Source: Desulfofundulus salinus
Lineage (GTDB): Bacteria > Bacillota > Desulfotomaculia > Desulfotomaculales > Desulfovirgulaceae
Assembly (NCBI RefSeq): GCF_003627965.1
Contig: NZ_RBWE01000001.1
Coordinates: forward strand, 2,714,463-2,778,462
DNA length: 64,000 nucleotides
Direction of reading: 5' to 3'
Positions 26,773 to 35,769 of the stretch are shown piece after piece; within the stretch, counting starts at the first letter, position 1; each line of letters begins with the position of its first letter. The position numbers were made by a program, and so were the translations under genes. The notes below the pieces were generated by a model. It was not told where the DNA came from and ran no database searches. It saw only the letters and a program-made list of their open reading frames with translations.

Positions 26773-28854
26773 TTATCTCCTGGCAGGTAACAATATACCA
26801 AACTTTTTTATTTTCCTGTACAGGGTCTTCCTGGTTATGCCTAATTTTTCCGCAGCCCTGGAAATGTTGCCTTCCGTTTGTTTTAAAACCTCCTCAATCA
26901 CCTGTTTTTCCAGTGTTTCCAAATTACCCACATTGCCATAAATTTCTACCCTATCCGGTGGCTCTTTAGTAATCTCAAATGTCTTTTTAATGCCGGGATA
27001 ACTCATTACATCCTGCTCCTCGATACAGCTGCTGGAGCGACTATAGGCCAGTACGGCGCAGCGTTCGATTACATTTTCCAATTCCCGGACATTCCCCGGC
27101 CAATGATAAATCTTGAGCAATTCCAGAGCCCTGTCAGAAATGGTAAAGTTAAAATTGAGCCGTTTGGAATGTTTCTGGCAAAAATGACGGATTAACTCTT
27201 CAATATCTTCCTTGCGCTCCCTTAACGGTGGGATTTCTACAGTAATGACGTTCAAGCGGTAAAAAAGATCTTCTCTAAAATTCCCCTGGCGTACTTCCTC
27301 CCACAAGTCCTTATTAGAAGCAGCTATGATCCGCGCTTTAAGGGGAATTTCATTAATTCCACCGATCCTCGTAAAGCTACGGTTTTGTAGCACCCGCAAT
27401 AATTTGGCCTGCATGGCCATTGACATGGCGTTAACCTCGTCCAAAAAAAGAGTTCCGCCCGCCGCCAGTTCAAATTTACCCGGTTGCCCTTCACGCTTGG
27501 CACCGGTAAAGGCTCCTCCCTCGTAACCAAATAACTCACTTTCAATTAATTCCGCGGGAATGGCAGCACAATTGATACCCACAAAAGGACCGTCGCTCGC
27601 ACCGCTGGCGTTATGAATGGCCTGGGCAAACATTTCTTTACCGGTACCGCTTTCCCCCAGGATTAAAATATTGGAAGGTAAGGCAGACGACTGCCGGGCC
27701 AGGTTAACAGCCTGGGTGAAACGCGGTCCACTGCCTATTAGATCCTCGAAGGTAAAATAAGCCTTAAAACCAGCCAGGTTTTTTATAAAGCCCCGGGCAT
27801 GGTTCAACCCTTTAAATACTGCCAGGACACCGTTAACTCCATTATTATTGGTAATGGGTACCACATTGCCAATAACTATTTTTCGTTTATTCCTGGTGTT
27901 AAAAATTAACTCCCTGTTAATATAAGCTTCCCCGGACCTTAAAGCTTTAAAAATGATTGGTTGATAACCCAATACCGTATCCGCTAACTGGTTTAGAGCT
28001 TCATGCGGTGTTATATCCAAAAGTTGTCCGGCGGTACGATTAAAAACGGTGATTCGTCCTTCACCGTTCAGGGCAATCAAGCCATCAAAAATGGAATCGA
28101 CAATGCTTTCAATGTACTTGCTGGCCAGTTCCTTTTCTTTACGCAAGCGATTCTGACACCAGCTAAATTCTATTGCTTTCCCAAGAGCAATAGTCATTCC
28201 CAGAGTATGTTGGTGCACCTTGAGATAGTGCCCGGCTACGTTAACAACACCCAACAAATCCCCATTTTCATCAAAAAGAGGTGTGGCCGAACAGGTCCAG
28301 TATTGAAGCTGGGCGTTGTAATGTTCGGGCCCCACCAATTGTATGGGACGCCCTAAAATAGCGGCTAAATTAATGGCATTGGTACCAGTAGCCTCCTCAC
28401 ACCTGCTTACTCCCGGATAGGACCCCTGTTTTCTCGCCGTTTCCAGCACTCCAGGTTCACCAAACTGCTTAAGAATGTACAGATCCTTATCCAGCAGGTC
28501 CACACGAAAGCCGGAGTCCTTGAGATTTGAAGCAAAGGCATCTAGAAATGGGGAGGCTATATCAATAAGTTCCTGGTTTTCTGCTAATTTTTGTTTCAAA
28601 TTTTTTGGCGCAAGTGAAATAGGATACAATTTATACGGGTCGATACCTCGTTCTCTCGAACGTTTCCAGGAGCTTAATACTTCCGGTCTAATAAACCTGG
28701 CCTGATCTATTCTTCCTGTGGTAATAAATCTTTCCCAGTTTTCTTTTAAGCAAGCCAAGTAATTTAGGAAAGTTTTATATTCCTGAAGTTGGTGTTCGAC
28801 TAAAATTTCATATTCTTTTGGCAAGTGCAGGGCTAAGTTATCTTGAGAATGCAT
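26773..28854 (-). CDS. Sigma-54-dependent activator, AcoR-like (GAF-PAS-AAA-HTH)
   Basis: About 693 residues. An N-terminal GAF-like sensor region (SSWKRSRERGIDP, SRCEEATGTNAINLA, YWTCSATPLFDENGDLLGV) as in AcoR, then a PAS domain (SIFDGLIALNGEGRITVFN). The sigma-54 AAA domain has ILGESGTGKEMFAQAIH (Walker A), GAFTGAKREGQPG and GTLFLDEVNAM. A Fis-type helix-turn-helix closes it (GNISRAAEKLGITRKTLYRKI). The GAFTGA loop is intact. I prefer the ATG at 28854, downstream of AGGAGG, over the longer open frame. Effector unknown; an alcohol or aldehyde would fit the target operon. Confidence 0.88.
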   Translation of the reverse strand: MHSQDNLALHLPKEYEILVEHQLQEYKTFLNYLACLKENWERFITTGRIDQARFIRPEVLSSWKRSRERGIDPYKLYPISLAPKNLKQKLAENQELIDIASPFLDAFASNLKDSGFRVDLLDKDLYILKQFGEPGVLETARKQGSYPGVSRCEEATGTNAINLAAILGRPIQLVGPEHYNAQLQYWTCSATPLFDENGDLLGVVNVAGHYLKVHQHTLGMTIALGKAIEFSWCQNRLRKEKELASKYIESIVDSIFDGLIALNGEGRITVFNRTAGQLLDITPHEALNQLADTVLGYQPIIFKALRSGEAYINRELIFNTRNKRKIVIGNVVPITNNNGVNGVLAVFKGLNHARGFIKNLAGFKAYFTFEDLIGSGPRFTQAVNLARQSSALPSNILILGESGTGKEMFAQAIHNASGASDGPFVGINCAAIPAELIESELFGYEGGAFTGAKREGQPGKFELAAGGTLFLDEVNAMSMAMQAKLLRVLQNRSFTRIGGINEIPLKARIIAASNKDLWEEVRQGNFREDLFYRLNVITVEIPPLRERKEDIEELIRHFCQKHSKRLNFNFTISDRALELLKIYHWPGNVRELENVIERCAVLAYSRSSSCIEEQDVMSYPGIKKTFEITKEPPDRVEIYGNVGNLETLEKQVIEEVLKQTEGNISRAAEKLGITRKTLYRKIKKFGILLPARR

Positions 28855-28931
28855 TTTCAGCCGCGCCCTCCTAAAGTTACTAATTTCGTAGACCCGGGTT
28901 CGCACCCATCTGGTATTTCGTATCTACAGCT

Positions 28932-28977
28932 ATAACAAAACGCCGGGGCGACCATGCCTGAAAGCCCCGACGATTTT
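28932..28977 (-). terminator. rplY terminator (right copy of the scar repeat)
   Basis: Stem GTCGGGGC/GCCCCGGC (one mismatch at the base) followed by GTTTTG on the minus strand. Identical over 46 bp with 18378-18422. Confidence 0.75.
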
Positions 28978-29034
28978 CCAATTATTTTATCCTGCCCCAA
29001 CGGATCACGCTGATTTTGCAAGCATGCAGTAAAG

Positions 29035-29667
29035 TTACTCCTCCCCGGCTCCAGGAGAGGCTTCCTTCTCCTCGCCGGCTTCTTCCTCGCCCGGCACCCT
29101 TTCTACTGCCGGGGCCACCACTGTAGCCACCACTTCTTCGGAATCGTTAAGAACCTTTACGCCGGGCGGCACGGGGAGGTCCGCCACGTGAACAGTATCC
29201 CCTATTTCCAGCCCTGAAACGTCCATAGTCACGGCCTCGGGGATGTCCGCGGGCAGGCAGGAGATTTCCAGCTCCCGCAGCTGTTGCTGTAGAATGCCTC
29301 CCTGCTTCACCCCAACCGGCTCGCCTTCAAGCTCCACCGGCACGGTGGTGGTAATCTTTTCCGTGAGGGAGACCTGCTGGAAGTCGGCGTGGATCAACTC
29401 GCCGCGCAGGGAATCGTACTGAAGTTCTTTAATCAAAACCTTGTCCTGGCGCTCCTGCCCCTCTCCGGTGATCTTCAGGTTAATTAGAGTGTTCCGGCCG
29501 CCCTCACCGGCCAGGATGTTCTTCAGTGCCCGTAACTCTACCTCCACCGGAATGTTCCCGATAGCCTTGCCGTAAACAACAGCGGGAATTTTTCCTTGTG
29601 CTGCCAACCGGTGCCGGTAACCTTTCCCCCGGCCGGTTCTGACTTGCGCTAACAGACTGGCTTCCAT
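29035..29667 (-). CDS. rplY: 50S ribosomal protein L25 (general stress protein Ctc type)
   Basis: About 210 residues. The N-terminal L25 domain binds 5S rRNA (GRGKGYRHRLAAQGKIPAVVYG) and is followed by the TL5/CTC-type C-terminal domain (ELEGEPVGVKQGGILQQ, ADIPEAVTMDVSGLEIGD). A highly acidic tail EEEAGEEKEASPGAGEE ends it. Start ATG at 29667 follows GAGGAGGG. Lies after prs, as ctc does in Bacillus. A fragment of a related copy lies at 18421-18514. Confidence 0.95.
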   Translation of the reverse strand: MEASLLAQVRTGRGKGYRHRLAAQGKIPAVVYGKAIGNIPVEVELRALKNILAGEGGRNTLINLKITGEGQERQDKVLIKELQYDSLRGELIHADFQQVSLTEKITTTVPVELEGEPVGVKQGGILQQQLRELEISCLPADIPEAVTMDVSGLEIGDTVHVADLPVPPGVKVLNDSEEVVATVVAPAVERVPGEEEAGEEKEASPGAGEE

Positions 29668-29796
29668 GGTAACCATCCCTCCTCAATCCTGCATAAAATC
29701 GCATTCTTCTCTAGTATTCCCTTTTTTTGGTCATATCAACTCGGAATGAAGCATATGGATTAGGGACAGGAAAGCTACCAAAAAGGGGGGCAGCAG

Positions 29797-30519
29797 ATGC
29801 GCAAGAGCAAACAATTTACTGGCATGCCGGTTATCAGCCTGCAAGAGGGACAGCAAATCGGCGTGGTCCGGGGGCTGGTGGTGAACCCGGAGAAGAAAGC
29901 AGTGGCCGCCCTGATCATAGAACAAAAAGGCTGGTTCAAGGAACAAAAGTATATCCCCTTCAACCGGGTGCACAGCGTAGGGGAAAATGTCATTACCGTG
30001 GACCGGAGCAGCAATGCCGAAAGAGGCGCCAAACTGCCGGATATTGTGAAACTGGTCAAGGATCGCATTGGGATCATCGGCACCCGCATCGTCACGGAAA
30101 ACGGCACCCTTTTAGGACAGGTGGACGAATACTATGTGGACCTGGAAGCCGGGGATATTGTGGGCCTGGAGTTTTCCGGCGGATTTCTTGACAGCGTTAT
30201 TTCCGGCCGGGCCTTTTTGGACACCGCCTTTGTCCGCACCATCGGCAAAGAAGTAATCGTCACCAGCAACGAAGCCCTGGCCAATGTAATCAAAATTGAG
30301 GGTGGGCTGGCGGAGTCTCTGCGCCAGCTACAGAAATCAACCAGCCAGGCCTGGGATACCACCCGGCAAAAAACCCGGGAACTGGGAGAAGCAATAAACC
30401 GCTCCCTGGAGCGGGTCAGGGGGCCCCGGGATGAGGAAACCACCTGTTCCTGCAACCAGCACCACGGTCCCAACGGCGAGGCCCGCGAGCAGACAGAACA
30501 GCCGCCTCAAGGGAAGTAA
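29797..30519 (+). CDS. PRC-barrel domain protein (two barrels)
   Basis: 240 residues with two PRC-barrel units: SLQEGQQIGVVRGLVVNPEK (residues 14-33) onward, and a second around GTRIVTENGTLLGQVDEYYV (residues about 94-113). A hydrophilic helix and a Cys/His-bearing tail (CSCNQHH) follow. PRC barrels serve as protein-protein or RNA-associated modules; the specific role is unknown. It is inserted on the opposite strand between prs and rplY. The start ATG follows AAAAGGGGGG. Confidence 0.75.
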   Translation: MRKSKQFTGMPVISLQEGQQIGVVRGLVVNPEKKAVAALIIEQKGWFKEQKYIPFNRVHSVGENVITVDRSSNAERGAKLPDIVKLVKDRIGIIGTRIVTENGTLLGQVDEYYVDLEAGDIVGLEFSGGFLDSVISGRAFLDTAFVRTIGKEVIVTSNEALANVIKIEGGLAESLRQLQKSTSQAWDTTRQKTRELGEAINRSLERVRGPRDEETTCSCNQHHGPNGEAREQTEQPPQGK

Positions 30520-30579
30520 ACAAAAGCAATATGCCGGTGTAAAACCTTGAAACTTTGCACCGAAAAAATGCACCGGTGC

Positions 30580-30605
30580 CACAGGCCGGTTAAGCCGGCC
30601 TTATA
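30580..30605 (+). terminator. Terminator between the PRC-barrel gene and prs
   Basis: AGGCCGG TTAA (GC)CCGGCCT hairpin followed by TATATTTT on the plus strand; prs ends at the opposite side. Confidence 0.6.
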
Positions 30606-30607
30606 TT

Positions 30608-31552
30608 TTAATCGAAAAGCTTGCTTACCGATAGATCTTCATGAATGCGGATGATGGCCTCGCCCAGCAAGGGAGCCACCGAGAGAATTTTAATTTTATC
30701 AATCATCTTTTCCGGGGGTATGGGTATGGTATTGGTCACCAGCACCTCCTTGATCGGCGCTTCCTGCAGGCGCTGGACCGCCGGCCCGCTCAACACAGGG
30801 TGGGTGCAGCAGACGTAGATTTCCCGGGCGCCAAATTTCTTCAGTGCCACCGCACCCTGGGTAATGGTACCGGCGGTATCAATGATGTCATCAATCATGA
30901 TGACCTTTTTGCCCTCAATGTCACCCACAATATTCATAATTTCCGCCACATTGGGTTCGGGCCGCCTTTTGTCAATGATGGCAATGGGCGCGCCAATGCG
31001 CTCGGCCAGATCCCTGGCCCGAGTTACCCCGCCCAGGTCGGGTGAGACAACCACCACGTCCTTTAACCTCTGCTGGATGAAATACTGGGCCAGGAGTGGT
31101 ACCCCGGGGAGATGATCCACGGGGATATCAAAGAAACCCTGGATCTGCCCCGCATGCAGATCCATGGTAATTACCCGCCGGGCACCGCTGGCAGTGAGGA
31201 GGTTGGCCACGAGTTTGGCTGTAATGGGGTCCCGGGCCCGGGTCTTCCGGTCCTGCCGGGCATAGCCATAGTAGGGCAAAACTGCCGTAATACGCCGGGC
31301 AGAAGCCCTTCTTACCGCGTCCACCATTACCAGCAGTTCCATCAAGTGCTCGTTTACCGGATGACAGGTGGGCTGGATAATAAAAACGTCGGCCCCCCGC
31401 ACGCTTTCATTTATCTTGACCTGGATCTCCCCGTCGGAAAAGCGGGAAACCTTGGCCGCGCCCACACTAACACCCAGGTACTGGGCAATTTCTTCGGCCA
31501 GCTGGGGGTTAGCGTTGCCGGTAAAGATTTTTAATTCTTTACGCGATGACAT
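30608..31552 (-). CDS. prs: Ribose-phosphate pyrophosphokinase (PRPP synthetase)
   Basis: Makes PRPP from ribose 5-phosphate and ATP for nucleotide, His and Trp synthesis. About 314 residues, normal length. Motifs: [53 protein letters not shown] and the PRPP loop [13 protein letters not shown]. The open frame extends further upstream but homology and GGAGG spacing favour the ATG at 31552. Downstream of glmU in the conserved spoVG-glmU-prs-ctc order. Confidence 0.97.
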   Translation of the reverse strand: MSSRKELKIFTGNANPQLAEEIAQYLGVSVGAAKVSRFSDGEIQVKINESVRGADVFIIQPTCHPVNEHLMELLVMVDAVRRASARRITAVLPYYGYARQDRKTRARDPITAKLVANLLTASGARRVITMDLHAGQIQGFFDIPVDHLPGVPLLAQYFIQQRLKDVVVVSPDLGGVTRARDLAERIGAPIAIIDKRRPEPNVAEIMNIVGDIEGKKVIMIDDIIDTAGTITQGAVALKKFGAREIYVCCTHPVLSGPAVQRLQEAPIKEVLVTNTIPIPPEKMIDKIKILSVAPLLGEAIIRIHEDLSVSKLFD

Positions 31553-31650
31553 CCTTCTACCTCCATCACTGATTTCAGAAAACCAGGGTGCCCAACCCGG
31601 CGGCCCGGGGAGCATGACTACCCCCTCCTTTAATCACCGGCGCAAAAAAA

Positions 31651-33036
31651 TTATTTTTCTTCACAGGATTCTTTTTTGGACTTCTTCTGGAGCCAGTTTT
31701 CTATATTCCGCTGGCACCCCCGCTCAATACCCAGAGCCCCCGGGGGCACATTTTTGGTGATGGTGGAACCAGCACCAATAAAAGCCTTCTCCCCCACTTC
31801 CACCGGTGCCACCAAATTGGTGTTGCTCCCGATAAAGGCCCCGTCCCCAATAATGGTGGGCCACTTCTTTTCCCCGTCATAATTGCAGGTAATGGTCCCG
31901 GCACCTATATTAACACCCGAACCGACGGTGGCGTCGCCCACGTAGCTCAAGTGGGGAATCTTACTTCCCCTCCCCACCACCGTCTTTTTCAATTCCACAA
32001 AGTCCCCCACCTTAACATCCGGGGCCAGAACACATCCGGGCCGGATATAAGCAAAGGGGCCAATGGTACAATTATCCCCGATTTTACTTTCCCGGATTAC
32101 CGAGTGCTCGATAACCACGCCGTTGCCTGCCTGGACATTGATCAGCCGGCTTCCCGGGCCGATGATACAATGCTCACCGATTATGGTATCTCCCTCGATA
32201 ATCGTAAAGGGGTAGATCACCGTATCGCGACCTATCTTTACATCCCGGTCGATAAATGTGGAGGCGGGATCCATTACCGTCACACCGGAGAGCATCAGCT
32301 CTTCCACTACCTGCCGGCGCAGGTAATTTTCAGCCCGGGCCAGCTGCCGCCGGTCGTTGATCCCCTCCACTTCGCGGGCATCCTCCACCGTCAGCGCGGC
32401 TACAGGCTCACCCTGCTGCACGTAATGGCCAATAATGTCAGTGAGGTAATATTCCCCCTGGGAGTTTTCCCTTCTGAGGGTGGACAGGGCGGCAAAGAGC
32501 CCGGGCGCGGAAAAACAATAAATGCCCGTATTTATCTCCCTCACCGCCAGCTCCCCGGGAGTGGCATCCCGTTGTTCCACAATTTTTTGTACCCGCCCCT
32601 CCCCATCCCGGATCACCCGGCCGTAACCGGTGGGATTTTCCAGGCAGGCGGTAAGGACCGTGGCTCTGGCTCCCGCGGCGGCATGGGCCGCCACCAGCCG
32701 GGCTAAAGTCCCGGCAGTTACCAGCGGAGTGTCCCCGCAGACTACCAGAATGGTACCGGGAAAGTCGGCCAGCAGGGGAGCGGCCTGGAGCAGGGCGTGG
32801 GCCGTACCCAGTTGCTGGTGCTGGAAGACCACCTTTGCCCGGTCCTGGACGGTACGGGCCACCAGGTCGCCGCCAAAGCCGGCTACCACTACGATTTCTT
32901 CTGCCCCGGCCCCCTGTACCGCTTCCAGGACGTGTTCAATCATGGGCCGGCCACAAACCTTATGCATTACCTTGGGCAGGTCGGATTTCATCCGCGTACC
33001 CTTACCTGCCGCCAGAATTACGGCCGCCAGTGACAT
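31651..33036 (-). CDS. glmU: Bifunctional GlmU (N-acetylglucosamine-1-P uridyltransferase / GlcN-1-P acetyltransferase)
   Basis: Makes UDP-GlcNAc for peptidoglycan. About 461 residues. The N-terminal nucleotidyltransferase domain has [27 protein letters not shown] and [10 protein letters not shown]. From about residue 250 a left-handed beta-helix acetyltransferase domain carries hexapeptide repeats, SYVGDATVG and [20 protein letters not shown]. Start ATG at 33036 follows AAGGGGG. Between spoVG and prs as in Bacillus. Confidence 0.97.
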   Translation of the reverse strand: MSLAAVILAAGKGTRMKSDLPKVMHKVCGRPMIEHVLEAVQGAGAEEIVVVAGFGGDLVARTVQDRAKVVFQHQQLGTAHALLQAAPLLADFPGTILVVCGDTPLVTAGTLARLVAAHAAAGARATVLTACLENPTGYGRVIRDGEGRVQKIVEQRDATPGELAVREINTGIYCFSAPGLFAALSTLRRENSQGEYYLTDIIGHYVQQGEPVAALTVEDAREVEGINDRRQLARAENYLRRQVVEELMLSGVTVMDPASTFIDRDVKIGRDTVIYPFTIIEGDTIIGEHCIIGPGSRLINVQAGNGVVIEHSVIRESKIGDNCTIGPFAYIRPGCVLAPDVKVGDFVELKKTVVGRGSKIPHLSYVGDATVGSGVNIGAGTITCNYDGEKKWPTIIGDGAFIGSNTNLVAPVEVGEKAFIGAGSTITKNVPPGALGIERGCQRNIENWLQKKSKKESCEEK

Positions 33037-33197
33037 CAGGCGTCCCCCTTCTTTAAAGGGATCGCGTGAAGGGGCTGCCACCGGCAGCCCCGCCGTTTAA
33101 AAAACCAGTTCATGATCCTGATCAACATGATTCAACAAAAAGATTCAACAAAAAACGTGAATTTCCTTTTTGCCGGACAGTTTTTATACTTTTCGCA

Positions 33198-33249
33198 CAA
33201 AAAGAGAGCATAGCGAGCCAAAGAAAAGTGCAGGTCCTTAACTATGCTC
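33198..33249 (-). terminator. spoVG terminator
   Basis: AGAGCATAG and CTATGCTCT pair across a 28-base loop and are followed by CTTTTTG on the minus strand. A second GC-rich stem, GGGGCTGCC/GGCAGCCCC, is at 33071-33091. Nothing else is seen in the 260-bp gap between glmU and spoVG. Confidence 0.55.
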
Positions 33250-33298
33250 TGCTTTACAGAAAACACAACACCTCATAGGTCGGCCCTGGAGTAAAGGG

Positions 33299-33553
33299 CT
33301 AAATGGCCTGTTCATAGGCCTGTAACACCGCGGTTTCAATAATAGCCCTGGCTGAAGAATTGATGGGGTGCGCTATATCCCGGAATTCACCGTCAGGGGT
33401 TTTGCGGCTGGGCATGGCCACAAATAAGCCCTTGTTCCCCTCCACTACCTTTACGTCGTGGATAACAAACATATTGTCCAGGGTGACCGACACAATGGCC
33501 TTCATTTTTCCCTCGGGGAGAATTTTGCGCACCCGCACATCCGTAACAACCAC
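33299..33553 (-). CDS. spoVG: SpoVG, septation/RNA-binding regulator
   Basis: About 84 residues: [20 protein letters not shown], then [23 protein letters not shown] (shortened), then [20 protein letters not shown], all diagnostic of SpoVG. It is needed for cortex formation in Bacillus and binds RNA in several Firmicutes. I chose the GTG at 33553, which follows GTGAGGGA, because the family begins with this segment. A sigma-H-like promoter lies upstream, as in Bacillus. Confidence 0.95.
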   Translation of the reverse strand: MVVTDVRVRKILPEGKMKAIVSVTLDNMFVIHDVKVVEGNKGLFVAMPSRKTPDGEFRDIAHPINSSARAIIETAVLQAYEQAI

Positions 33554-33639
33554 TCCCTCACCACCTTCCTGAAACCCCAACTGCCTTTTTTAGATCACCG
33601 GGCAGCGCGGACCTACCCTACCCGTACCTGTAAACCTGT

Positions 33640-33666
33640 TTTCTCCACGAATGTAAAAATTCCTGC
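33640..33666 (-). promoter_or_regulatory. Candidate sigma-H promoter of spoVG
   Basis: Minus-strand GCAGGAATT (33658-33666) fits RNAGGAWWW perfectly. GGAGAAA (33640-33646) fits RNNGAAT with one mismatch, and the spacer is 11 bp. In Bacillus spoVG is the classical sigma-H gene. Confidence 0.55.
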
Positions 33667-33697
33667 AATTTTCCATTTCACTTTAAAAAATTTTTCC

Positions 33698-34912
33698 CTA
33701 AATCCTTTCTACCCTGTACCCTTCCCGGGTCAGAGCGGCCATGACTCTCTCCATATGCTCCACGTCACTGGTTTCCAGCAGCAATTCGACTTCTGCCTGT
33801 TTTAAGGGTACCTGGGGCTTAATGCGATCGTGATTAATGGAAATTACGTTTGCCCGCACGGCTGCCAGCACACCCAGCAGGCGCTGCAAACTGCCCGGCT
33901 GATCCGTAACCACGGTGCGCAGGCGGATGATGCGGCCGGACTTAACCAGTCCGCGTTCAATGATGATGGAGAGAATATTGACGTCAATGTTTCCCCCGCT
34001 TAAAACCAGGGCCACCTTCGCCCCGGGTAAAGACAGGTGCCCGTGCAAAAGGGCGGCAAGGACCACCGCCCCGGCCCCCTCCACTACAATCTTGGAACGC
34101 TCCAGGAGCATTAAAATGGCCCGGGCAATTTCTTCGTCGTCCACCAGCAGTACATCATCCACATAACGGCGCATAACCTCCAGGGTAAACTCGCCCGGAC
34201 GTCGCACGCTGATCCCGTCGGCGATGGTGGCGGTAGTAACCAGTTGCTGCCGGTGGTCGCCTTTAAGGGAAAGATAAACCGCCGGCGCCCCCCGCGATTG
34301 GATACCAATTACGCGCACCTGGGGTTTTAAGGACTTAATGGCCACGGCGATACCGGCAATCAGCCCGCCCCCGCCAACGGGCACCAGCACGGCGTCCAGA
34401 TCGGGCAACTCGTCCAGCAATTCCAGGCCTATGGTGCCCTGGCCCGCCGCCACCAGGGGATCGTCAAAGCCGTGCACAAGGGTGGCTCCAGTCTCTTTTT
34501 GCATCCGGCGGGCGTAATCAAAAGCCTCATCGTAACCGCCCCCCGCCAGAATCACCTGAGCACCGTAACCCCGGGTGGCCATAACCTTGGAAATGGGAGC
34601 ACCCTCCGGCATGACCACCGTGGAAGGAATGCCGGCCCTGGTAGCCGCATAGGCCACCCCCTGGGCGTGGTTTCCGGCAGAAGCGGCAATCACACCCCGC
34701 TGCCGCTCTTCCAAAGTCAAAGACATGATCTTGTTGTAGGCGCCACGGATTTTAAAGGACCCGGTCTTCTGCAGGTTCTCCAGCTTGAAATAAACCTCTC
34801 TGCCGGTAAGCCGGGAAAAGGTGGTTGAATGGTCCAAAGGTGTGTGGTGAATGACGCCGGCAAGGCGCTTTCTGGCTTCCTGGATCATGGCCAGGTTTAA
34901 AGGAATTGACAT
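33698..34912 (-). CDS. ilvA: Threonine ammonia-lyase (threonine dehydratase)
   Basis: PLP enzyme deaminating threonine to 2-oxobutyrate, the entry to isoleucine synthesis. 404 residues. The PLP lysine is in GSFKIRGAYNK near residue 55. Other motifs are SAGNHAQGVAYAA, the glycine loop PVGGGGLIAGIA and SGGNID. A single C-terminal ACT-like domain follows (LRTVVTDQPGSLQRLLGVLAAVRANV). Length and single ACT fit the short TdcB/IlvA2 type. Confidence 0.93.
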   Translation of the reverse strand: MSIPLNLAMIQEARKRLAGVIHHTPLDHSTTFSRLTGREVYFKLENLQKTGSFKIRGAYNKIMSLTLEERQRGVIAASAGNHAQGVAYAATRAGIPSTVVMPEGAPISKVMATRGYGAQVILAGGGYDEAFDYARRMQKETGATLVHGFDDPLVAAGQGTIGLELLDELPDLDAVLVPVGGGGLIAGIAVAIKSLKPQVRVIGIQSRGAPAVYLSLKGDHRQQLVTTATIADGISVRRPGEFTLEVMRRYVDDVLLVDDEEIARAILMLLERSKIVVEGAGAVVLAALLHGHLSLPGAKVALVLSGGNIDVNILSIIIERGLVKSGRIIRLRTVVTDQPGSLQRLLGVLAAVRANVISINHDRIKPQVPLKQAEVELLLETSDVEHMERVMAALTREGYRVERI

Positions 34913-35007
34913 TGTAAAAACACCCTGTTAAGTAGATTCAAGTTAACCCACCGTACCCACGGCGCCGTTCTCTCGTCTTAAGGGTTCGCGATATGTGGCT
35001 TTAACCG

Positions 35008-35769
35008 CTAGTAAGCCTGTTGCAGCGTTCTGGTCACCAGGGCCAGATCCACGGGTTTGTCCACATCCACACCCACTTCCGGGTAGCGACTGATTACCAC
35101 TACCCCGCGGATGCCCAGCAGGCTGGAAACCCGCGCCTGGGCTTCTTCCAGCGTAACCCGGTTCAAAAGAAAACGAATCAAAAAGCCGAGGCCTACCAGG
35201 CGACACAGGCGCAGGGGGCTTTTTCGGGCGGCCACCAGCTGCTGCCCCAGGGGCAAACAACGGGAAACCACTTCCGGATTAAGCAAAAACAGGTTGCCCC
35301 CGGTGAAAACACCTTCTTTAAGATTGACGTAGGTCCGCCGCACAGGAATGGCAAAACGGCTTTCCACAGCTTCCTTCGGTACAATGGGGTAGTACAAATC
35401 CGCCTCTTGATCCTGGCAGAGTTCCAGGAAATCTTCAATGGCCCGGGGGGTGATCAGGGGGATGTCTGAACTGACCAGCAGCACCCGGCGGGTACCCGGC
35501 AACTCTTCTAATCCCCGCTGGACGTTTTCCAAAAGACCGCTGCCTGCCGGAACAACCCGCACCCGATCGTCTTTGAGGTGATTCACCAGCTCCTGCCTGG
35601 GCCCCACCACTACAATCCGGTTTACCCCCCTGGTCTGGGCCAATGCTTCCACCACATACTGTACCATCGCTTTGGAGCCAATAGGAATGAGCGCCTCGTA
35701 GGGTACCGAACTGCATTCCTTGAGCGGCCCGTTATTGGGACTGCCGGCCAGAACCACCGCATCCACCAT
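35008..35769 (-). CDS. MobA-like NTP transferase domain protein
   Basis: 253 residues with a nucleotidyltransferase start VDAVVLAGSPNNGPLKE, YEALIPIGSKAMVQYVVEAL, VSSDIPLITPRAIEDF and the C-terminal GVDVDKPVDLALV that closes this family. Typical of small sugar- or pterin-type NTP transferases; acceptor unknown. Its ATG overlaps the stop of the GntR gene by one base, suggesting coupled expression. Confidence 0.8.
   Translation of the reverse strand: MVDAVVLAGSPNNGPLKECSSVPYEALIPIGSKAMVQYVVEALAQTRGVNRIVVVGPRQELVNHLKDDRVRVVPAGSGLLENVQRGLEELPGTRRVLLVSSDIPLITPRAIEDFLELCQDQEADLYYPIVPKEAVESRFAIPVRRTYVNLKEGVFTGGNLFLLNPEVVSRCLPLGQQLVAARKSPLRLCRLVGLGFLIRFLLNRVTLEEAQARVSSLLGIRGVVVISRYPEVGVDVDKPVDLALVTRTLQQAY

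Larger units (their letters stand above)
18515..28931. other. Inserted 10.4-kb island: moaD-aor-adh-livKHMGF plus sigma-54 activator
   Basis: The block lies between the rplY scar (left) and the intact rplY terminator (right), interrupting the conserved ctc-pth order. Its genes are visibly richer in A+T than flanking glmU, mfd or cphA. All nine genes run on the minus strand: one activator gene and an eight-gene operon. No integrase or transposase is present, so homologous recombination through rplY is more likely than transposition. Confidence 0.75.
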
